DNA from: Ananas comosus
Lineage: Eukaryota > Streptophyta > Magnoliopsida > Poales > Bromeliaceae
Length of the DNA: 64,000 bases
Reading direction: 5' to 3'
Assembly (NCBI RefSeq): GCF_001540865.1
Contig: NC_033623.1
Location: 4,651,833 to 4,715,832 of the forward strand
A program made the position numbers and the translations under genes. The notes under the pieces were generated by a model. That model saw only the letters and a list, made by a program, of their open reading frames with translations, was not told the DNA's origin and did not search any database. This document shows, piece after piece, positions 55,801 through 64,000 of the stretch (position 1 is its first letter; every line of letters starts with the position of its first letter).

Positions 55801-58800
55801 CATCAAAAGTTTTCTAAAGCCTAGGTTAAGGAAAAAAATAATATAGTACACATCAGGCATGGCATCAGGAACCGTAGACAAAGCAACCAACAGGAGCCAA
55901 CCATCGAAACAACCAAAAAATTGAAACATCAGCCAACATGAGAAGAGAATAGTAAGTATCCAAAGAAACTTCTAGAGGACTAGACCTCCTTTGTGCAGGC
56001 AATAACAATTCGAAGAATAACAGAGCTGGCAGCTGTAAATTGCAAGCTTGGGAGAAAGTGGGCAGAGGACCTTACCAGCTAAGGGAACATATACCAATAT
56101 CAAAATGAAGCAAAGGGAGATCAAGGAGAGTTGGAGTGGGGCGTCGTTGCTGAGCGGCGCACTGTCGTAAGATGACAGCCATGCTGGAGGTGACTGTTCC
56201 GCGGCGACATTAATTGCTTGCAGTGGAGCTCAACGGCGGCATTAAATGCTCGAATCAACAGTGATCGGGTGGTACAGCATAGACTGGGAGCAAAAGAGGG
56301 AGAGAGTACCAACCCTAGACAAAAGCAGAGAGGATTAACCTTTCCGGAGAAGCTGGCAGTTCCACAGCTAGCATTAAATGCCCAGATCCGGAGTAGATAT
56401 AGGCATATGGTGGGGGGAGCGATCCATCTCCGGAGAAACGGTTTCGCGGTGGTATTAAATGCTTGAATCCACGGTAAATACAGGCGTATGGTGGATGGAG
56501 AAAACGATCTCCGTGTCAATTGCGGCCGCACGGTGCAATTAATGCGTTAGAGAGGATGCTAACCCAAGGGGCACATAGGGTTCGGTGAGAGATTGAGAGA
56601 GAGGGAGAGAAGAGAAGCCTTGAGTGGAAAGAACGGCCTCAGAATAGCATAGGAGCAGTATGGAGAAGCCGAGGCGCCAACAAGGAGAGAGATGAAGAGA
56701 GAGTTAGAAAGAGAAGGGGCACTGTGAGAGAAAGAGGGAGAGAAAGAGAAGGGCCACTGTGAGATAAAAGTAGAGAGAGAAGGTAAAGTAATGCGAGGGG
56801 CCCACCTCCGAAATAACGGAGAAGAGCGCAAGCCTGTTAAGGGTTCGCCCTTTAATGGTATTCTATTGACTATTGATGTATAAATGCTAGCTTTTGGCAG
56901 ACACTTGATGGGTTCACGAAACAAGTCTGAAACTGTTAACTTCCACATGATAAAGCAAATTTATTATGTTACATTTGCCACATCTTGTGGCTGTACATGT
57001 CTTTCCTACTTGATAGGAAGTAGAATACCAGTTTTCATTTTCGGGGTAAAACATGTGAACGTGGGACAATTCCTGTAATATTCCGATATGGTGACATAGT
57101 CTCTAAACTTTTCATACAAATAATTTAGCTCTTGAAGTTTCTTATATAGTGCAATTCAAGCCTTGGTTGTTAAAATGTCTAACAACAGCTGAATTGTCCT
57201 ATAAAATTTTTCAAGTTGCGAATAATGAAGTCATTTTACAGAAGGAGGGTAAGATCGTCATTCTACTGAGAAACCTCTGATGGTCAAGAACTGAACTTCA
57301 ATAAATGAGAAAGTTTAGGGATTAAACTGTTGAGTGAAAAGTTCAGAGACTTAGCTGCAATATTGGGAGAATACAGGGATTATCCATATAATCTGCCTAC
57401 ATTTTTACTGCATCAAATTTTCAGAATATCAGGGATTGTATGGACTTGTTTGGATGTCAGAACAAGATACTTTAGCTATGAGGATTTTCTTTTGTGATTG
57501 CAAGCTAGAGGTTTGACTTTAGCTCATTGAAAGATCTTCACATTCATGATTTATTCGGATGCTGTATTTCACCAATGAGGTAACTTTTCTTAGAAAAGGA
57601 CTTGAAGGCTGAATATGGTATCCTTTTCTAGAAATTTGACTGTACTTCCCATCTTGCAAATATTGCAAGCTTCTTGAAAAAAAGAAAAGAGATATGTTGA
57701 ACAAGAAGTTCATGCATCCAAACAAGGGCTACGTCTCTCACTTTTATTACATCTGAGTCTGATTGTTCAGAATACGTGATGCTTTGTTTTTATGTTGTTT
57801 GTGGCTCATCAGGTGTCAGATAATGCAACATTATATGGCGTCTGCCTGCATGTCCAGGAAATAGTTCAGAGGGCACCTGGTATTTTAGGTGCTGTTTCGC
57901 CACTTACTCGTACTTCTTACAAGCGTAGCCGTTTCTTGGTTTCTGCGCCACGATGTTACTGTATACTTACGAGAGTTCCTTTTTTTGAGCTCCATTATGA
58001 GATGTTGAACAGGTTTGCCTCTGTTAGCTTTGATTTAGTCGGTGTAAATCTACTTTAGCCTGAGAATAATGTTTGTCTCCTTGGGTTTGTCTCTTTTATA
58101 TAATTTACATATGCAGTTATATAGAGACCATATTTCTTTAGAGATATCCGAAAAGTATATGAATATTCATGTATATGGTATTGTGCTGAGCCGAGGTCAG
58201 CACAGTATGTGTTTTGTGGTGCATATTGTGCTGAAATATATGATGAAGTTGTAATTTTGAATTTTTTATGCTCCTAGGGCGTTCTAATTTTTGTAAAATA
58301 CTATATTGGGTTCAAATGTTATCAAAGTGCTACAACTGTACTAATTTTACATAGTCTCACGTTTTGTTAACATGTAATGTATTTAACTTCATGTGGTCTA
58401 ACTAGATCATGATATACAGAAATGTCGTCATAAAATGAACATGTTGACAAGTGAAGCTTATATGTCTTGGATTGGAATTAAAGCTCAAATATCGTCGTGG
58501 ATTTATGTCCTTGCATATTTGTAGAAAACCAAATTTTCGCGCCAACATGAAAGGAGTCACTCATGTTAATATTTGTCCTTATTTATCAAGATCATGAATA
58601 TGCCTTGATATACATGCTGAAGAAGTGCCAGAATGCCGTCAATACAATTTTTGCCGGTTGGTAGAAATCAGCACAGCTGGCATGCACCATCCTTGTTAGT
58701 TACAATGTATCCTTGTACTAACGAAAAAAAGCCCCTTAGAAATTTTTTCATATTGAGAAAGCCAATTTGCCCCTGAATTGGGGGACTTGGCAACGGAAAA

Positions 58801-61800
58801 TCGGTATTTATGAAAGAAACTGCATTCTTGATAGGTCCATATAAGAAGTCAGATTTTCAAGGTTTACATGCAAATGTATGATTCTGTAGGGATATATATG
58901 TAGAAGTTACTTTATTTACTTTTATGCATATGTATGGCAATAACTATTTTGTTTATTTTATTACTAGTTCTGAAGTCTTTGGTAATATTTTGCTTTATGT
59001 TGTTGGCAGCTTAATTGCACAGGAGCGCCTTGACAGGATAACACAGTTTGTAAATGAAATTACCCTTATGGATTCGGTCCCACATTGCATTACAGAGCAT
59101 GATCAGCTAGATGAGAATTACGATTCGCCTCAGAAGTTTTCTTGTAGTGAATGGATGGGACATGCTATACCTGTTGACAGTGTCTCCGGCCTTCTTTCAT
59201 CACCAGGGCTTTCCTCAGAAAGGGATATCCCAGCATTCTTATTCAGGAATTGGGAACCTCATTCTCCGGAGAGTGTCTCCACTAGTGAAGCTTCAGATTT
59301 TAGCCATGTGAAAGAGTTGGAGAAGGAAAATAGGAAGGGTTGGCAACATTACGATGACTGCACATCTGAGAACTCGGGCTCCCGTTCTGATAGTTTTGAA
59401 AGAGTGAACGGAATGTTTGAGAATGGCCAAGCTTCCCCTGATGTTGGCACAATGTATTGCAGCAGATTAGAGAGGGTTGAGAGTTTGGAGTCTTTGCAGA
59501 GGTAGTAGAACTTTTTCTTCCTGTTTATTAGATATTTTATTTTCTTTTTTACTGTACGCATGATTTGTATTACAGTTAATTCACCACACATTTAATGGCC
59601 TCCTATGATTTATGTTTATTTAGTCCTACAGGAATCTTCATGTTAATACAATAAAATATTACTAATCATGTATTGCAGACATACAGGAATCAAGTATCTT
59701 ATTTTGCAGTTGAAATGATGGATATGCTTTGGGTACTTGTAGGATGCTTCCTGGGTATTTTTGAGAGGAGATTATGATTTTTCACTACTTTTATGACTGC
59801 CAAAAAGATGATTCAGAGGCAACGAATTGCCAACATTTAGTCTATTTAGTTGAACAGGTTGGAAATGCTTGTGTGAGCATTTAGATTCAATGATTTTGAT
59901 GACAAATGCTTACATAAATAAGCACACTAAACAATTTATTTACGTCATGCATACTAAACCTGACTGAACTTTAGGTGCGCACACATTATCACATACATAT
60001 AAACAGAGAGGGGATAATCTTAGAGTATTTGGGCTGAAGAACAATATAATTAGATACGATCTGAATTATTTTATATGTTTAAAAGCCTAAAACATGGTTC
60101 ATGATCCTTTGAGAATGTATACACTTTATGACCAAGTAGTTGTGAGATGGAAATATGTAAGAATTTCCTTAATTAAGAATATTCACCATTAATCCTGGTC
60201 TTAGATAGTTAAAATAATTTCTAAACGTATTCTTATTTATGGACATTGAGTAAACTCTTATACTAGCTGTTAAGAATGTCAACTTTTGATCTGAATGTCA
60301 ATAGGATACCTTCACATCCTCAAGATTATACAATAACTGTATGAATCGTCTCTAATTGATGTTGATTGGAAGTCTATCAAGGCCTAAAGTCCGAATGCTT
60401 CTTAAATTGTGCTAGGTTTTTCTTTTTGACTGTGTGCCTTTAGCTCCATCTATCTCATTGTCGTCTTTATGCGTCCTGTCTGGGTCCATTGCATCATAGA
60501 TCGCCATTCTGTAACTGATTTTTTTTGGAAGATAGATAACTTGGAATTTACTATTTCTGCTCTTTATGCCATTTGAGTTGATAAATGGATTTAAATGTTT
60601 TTGGACAGTTCAGTTAGAGGTGATGGATCAGATTACGATGATGATGAATTATCCTCTAAGCACGAAACAAATGTTGGTGATGAAAAAGTAATGGAATGGG
60701 CTAAGGTACGTACGAAAAGGCTAATGTGGTTACTCTGTTCCTGTTGATATTTGAATTTTATTCTAAGAATAATTAATGCTTGCTTTCTCGTTTTTAGGCT
60801 CACAACAATGAACCATTACAAATTGTTTGTGGCTATCATGCTCTTCCTTTGCCTCCTCGAGGGGGTGAATTAGTTTTTCACCCTCTTGAGCATTTACAGC
60901 CAATTAAGTATTGTCGGCCTGGAGTGTCATTACTAGGCTTGGATAATATTTTTCTTGATTATGATCAGTCCTCTCCTGCAGAAGTTAGCAAGGTACTCAG
61001 TCTGTCTAATTAAGGTATTGGCATTTATTTCGATATAATTCCTTTTTCTTGGTACTTACGAAGATGGAATTTTGCAACAAGGTAAATGCATCCTTAGCTA
61101 CTGTGGAGGAAGCTTTGGCACTATCAATTTGGACGGTTGCTACAGTGTGTCGTTCTCTATCTTTAGAAAGTGTAATGCCATCTCTAAACTGCTTTCTGGT
61201 TTTTTTATTATATAATCATGCATTGTAGTGTCTATTGTAGATTTTCTTTTGCTTCTTGTTCATACTAAAATACATTAAAATATTAATGATAACTTATTTC
61301 TTGTTCTAGAGCTAACTACTATTCATTAAGATTTACTAAAAAAAAATCATATTTACTTTCAGGTTTTGGCACTATTTGCTGGTGCATTACTGGAGAAACA
61401 AGTGGTAGTAATGTGCCCAAACTTGGTATGCCTGTTTGTTAGAAGTGTTTAATTCGTGAACTTAAGCGTGCCTGTAGATAATTGTTGTGTTCAACTATTG
61501 TTGATCAATATTTGCTTTCTTAAATATTAAGTGCAGGGTGTACTATCAGCCATTGTTTTATCAATCATACCAATGATTCGACCTTTTGAGTGGCAGAGTT
61601 TGTTGCTTCCGGTTAGTTTTTGAAAGTTATATTATAGTGTCTCAAGTCATTAGTGATTAGTACATTTGCAACCTAAATAAATGTAGACATGGAAATATTT
61701 TTCATGCGTAGAAAAATTATTTTGTGGTCATATCAAAGTATAACATGAACGAGATATAACAAAATTGCATATATGCTGTTCAACTTATATAATATCACCT

Positions 61801-62412
61801 TATTTGAAGTGTCAAAATAGCTATTCCGTGATCTTTTTGTTACCTTCTAGCCATGCCATGTTGTGCTGGGAACTGGGAATGACTGTATTATGTATAAAAA
61901 ATATTTCATGAGTTGAGTATAACCTTCTTTTAACTTTTAACGTATATGGAGTAGGTGCTGAGGCCAAACTGACAGCCAATGATCAATTCATATTGTCTTT
62001 CTATATATTTAGGTCAAATAAATGTCCTTTCAAAAAGTTTTTCTTAACAAACTTTAGCTGTTTGAGTTTATTTGTATCTAACAGTAACAATACAAAATAT
62101 GTAGCCAAGATCTCATCAAATAATTGGGATTTGCTATCAGTTTGATTGGTCCAAAAAAAACTAAGCCAAAAAACTAGGATAAGGAAAACTGAAGCGAAAT
62201 GGAACTGGAGCCAAACAAGATGCTTGAAAATCATTGTTCTTTTTTCGTAATTTTTTATCTAGTAATGAATTTTTATATATTAAAATATGTTAACTCATCT
62301 AGTCAGGTAAAGTGGCCGTAACTTTATTATTGTTAAGATATATTTTTATTTTCTTGTTCAGGTTCTACCAAGGAAAATGGTGGATTTCCTTGATGCTCCA
62401 GTTCCATTCATT
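49870..62412 (+). CDS. DENN (AEX-3) domain protein, 13 coding exons, 3' end outside window
   Basis: Exons: 49870-50280, 51195-51392, 53020-53103, 53364-53423, 54770-54814, 57813-58012, 59010-59501, 60609-60705, 60798-60992, 61082-61171, 61363-61425, 61537-61611, 62362-62412. All borders are GT-AG and phases agree, giving 687 codons with no stop. Residues 1-70 are Ser/Ala/Glu-rich and likely disordered. A basic segment SFQKWRRQMQRAWRWG (80-95) and a Gly run follow. The upstream DENN (uDENN) part lies in about 145-360 (SLYEHFFIVGLHS, ILFKYPPGKRMEM, VSDNATLYGVCLHVQEI, CILTRVPFFELHYEML). An acidic, Ser-rich linker spans about 375-535. The core cDENN begins near 550 (PPRGGELVFHP) and reaches LFAGALLEKQVVVMCPNLG, MIRPFEWQSLLLPVLPRKM and LDAPVPFI at the last exon. 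The rest of cDENN and dDENN should follow beyond 64000. DENN proteins act as exchange factors for Rab GTPases in membrane traffic; for this plant subfamily the target Rab is not known to me. The start is chosen because it is the first in-frame ATG. Exon 1 is far more GC-rich than the rest, common in monocots. Exon 10's acceptor (GCAACAAG) is the weakest border. Confidence 0.9.
54951..56876 (-). mobile_element. Helitron-like insertion in intron 5 of the DENN gene
   Basis: On the minus strand the segment starts TCAATAGTCAATAG (at 56876) and ends GCGCAGGTTCTTAACTAG (at 54951): a 5' TC and 3' CTAG, with A before and T after, the insertion rule of Helitrons. A short GC-rich imperfect stem lies just before the CTAG end. 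The interior has no helicase; it holds degenerate ~100-bp repeats around 56215-56545 (GCATTAAATGC-type starts). It accounts for most of the 3-kb intron. Non-autonomous if correctly identified. Confidence 0.5.
56215..56550 (-). repeat. Degenerate ~100-bp repeats inside the intron 5 insertion
   Basis: Units begin near 56235, 56368, 56452 and 56530 with (G/T)(C/G)(A)TTAA(T)ATGC and contain GATC(C)..GG..GATAYAGGC(A/G)TATGGTGG and GATCTCCG-like phrases. An antisense ORF over this part (56531-56121) is a by-product. Confidence 0.55.
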
Positions 62413-62491
62413 GTGAGTTTGATTTCAATTTCAATTTTAATTTTATTATTTTATTTTTTATTTATCTTATGCTCCTGAAAAGCTTTTTCAT

Positions 62492-62514
62492 TGTGTGTGT
62501 GTGTGTGTGTGTGT
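62492..62514 (+). repeat. (GT)n microsatellite in DENN intron 13
   Basis: About 11 GT units. Confidence 0.95.
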
Positions 62515-63656
62515 ACGACAGTGAAATGTACACAACTCTAAAAATTTTAAAACAATTTCTTCATGCACGCATGGCTTGAAAGGAACTGCATTGTCCTTTT
62601 GAGTCCTTGTTTATTAGTTCACTAAAACCTACTTGTTTGATCTTCATTGAATCTTAACGACGTTAACGTTATATTGTCTTTGCTTCTAAGTTACATTTAT
62701 AGGACTTCTGTGAATTCTTAAATACCAGGTGCAACAATGAAATTATGTTCAATTGTTTTACAACCTTGAATGCCATTGAATTTATTTCTTTCTTGATGCA
62801 CAATCATCATGTTTGTTGTATTATATTGCTGATGGCTTTTTATCTATTGTCGTGCATTACTATAAGGAGTCACCCTGTCATTAGGTGGTTTTGGTATTCT
62901 ATCAGTCTTAGCTCGTTATCTTATTATTTTCGTTGGGGACATGTCCCTTTAATCTTTGCCTTTTGTCTCTGCTTTTATCATTTTAACTGTTAGTGGCAGG
63001 TGTAAATTCAATCCTATCAGAAGCTGGTATTGACATACAGTATTAGGTCTATTTGAACAGCATCGTCATTACTGGATAAATGTCAAGATGCCTTGTGTTA
63101 AACTTAGAATATAAATGTGCATGAGTTTGTCATGATCCAAATATGGGATTTTGAGGAAGTCTGCATCGCTAGCTTATTTGTATTAATAACACTGGCTTAG
63201 CATATTGGCATGCTTTTTCACCCCAAATTGAAAAGCAATTTGTTACATTAGTATCATTAGTATATTAACATTAATATATTGGCATATTGGCATGCTTTTT
63301 CACCCCAACTTGAGGTCTAGCATATTAACATTAGTATCATTGGCTTAAGCATATTTGCTATAGACACAGGTCTCCAAATTGAAAAGCAATTTGACTTTTT
63401 CCTACTTCGACGAAGTTACTCAAGTTGAGTATGGACCTGTTTCAAATCCTCCCTAATTTTCTACAACGTCTGAAATTTGCACCTAAGTTTCATATTGCTA
63501 ACTTGAGGAGATTTCTCAAAGGTTCTTGGTGAACTTGACATGATTGAGAGTTGAGAGGGTTATTTATATGCAAATTTTTTAATCGCAGTATATTTGTTCA
63601 ACAAAGAATGTGTAGGTTTTACTACAATGAACATTTAGATACTATAAAGGATTTAA

Positions 63657-63978
63657 GTACCCATCGGTACGGGCCGTATCTACCGTGCCGTATCGTGCGA
63701 ATAAGATATCGGCACGATATAGACCCCATGCCGATGGCACAGCTTAAAACCCTCTATTCTTTAAATTAGGAAGTAATTTTCTCAATAAAGTTCAAAAGAT
63801 TTGAGAAAAATACATAATAAACAGTTAGAATATTTTGTTGCTAAAGAAAATAAATATTTCATGCTACTATGTGTCGTTACGCATGAATTTTTTATGACCG
63901 GCACACATCAACATGGCCTGACAAGCACTATGCCGAACCATGCCAGTAAGTTTCCGGCATGACCCCGTGCCGTGGCAC
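63657..63978. mobile_element. Small MITE in DENN intron 13 (about 320 bp)
   Basis: The left end GTACCCATCGGTACGGG and the inverted right end GTGCCACGGCACGGGG are imperfect terminal repeats. Both are bordered by TTAA (63653-63656, 63979-63982) within GGATTTAA/TTAAATCC. Several nested short palindromes (CGGCACGATA, CCATGCCG) lie inside. No ORF of its own. The family was not identified. Confidence 0.55.
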
Positions 63979-64000
63979 TTAAATCCTATATATGCATTAA

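Noticed and set aside
54955..56840. TTAA-flanked element with TIRs around TGCGCTCT in intron 5 (piggyBac-like)
   Set aside because: Only eight bases of the ends match. The TC/CTAG and A|T rule of Helitrons fits better, though neither is proven.

Overview
This is a stretch of nuclear DNA from a flowering plant. It is probably a monocot: the one host gene has a very GC-rich first exon followed by AT-rich introns with GT-AG borders. Pineapple or a relative is only a guess from the style of the LTR elements and cannot be shown from the window. There is no bacterial, organellar or viral genome here. Three assembly gaps are visible: single N at 30606 and 34166, and 25 N at 46674-46698.

Positions 1 to about 49 kb are a nested graveyard of transposable elements. 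From the left: a nearly open Ty3/gypsy gag-pol (element A, + strand, 1-5471) that stops abruptly against an unrelated LTR fragment (5472-6813); a decayed minus-strand gypsy element B (6814-18071) whose RNase H region is split by a perfect 3.15-kb solo LTR D (9032-12184, target duplication GCGGC); a 60-bp minisatellite carrying a Cassandra solo LTR (5S rRNA-like sequence, 19426-19590); a long LTR of a third family H (about 19938-22784) with a duplicated end; a complete Cassandra miniature retrotransposon (23684-24619) that holds another solo LTR; a solo LTR E (24692-27038); a heavily mutated gypsy pol I (about 27470-29865) with the start of its 3' LTR; a long foldback MITE (30692-31231); a TRIM-like LTR; and a Mutator-like element (33553-48368, 9-bp target duplication TAATATATT) that carries the first exon of a GRF zinc-finger gene. 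As assembled, the Mutator element encloses a further gypsy element C (34167-42938), which in turn cuts the gag of another gypsy element F (42939-43398).

The only intact host gene seen is a DENN (AEX-3) domain protein on the + strand. Thirteen coding exons run from 49870 to 62412 and give 687 codons without a stop; the 3' end lies beyond the window. Its fifth intron holds a Helitron-like insertion and its thirteenth a small MITE. One short upstream ORF precedes the start codon.

No wholly new gene system is evident. The most unusual pattern is an array of about eight ACCGGT palindromes at a constant place near the 5' end of the long LTRs in several otherwise different gypsy families. Other recurring, unexplained elements are a GC palindrome in the gypsy leaders, a conserved CCACTGGGAAC/GTTCTCAC box in the LTRs, and a telobox hairpin beside a TATA box in family H. 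No function for these can be proven from sequence alone.
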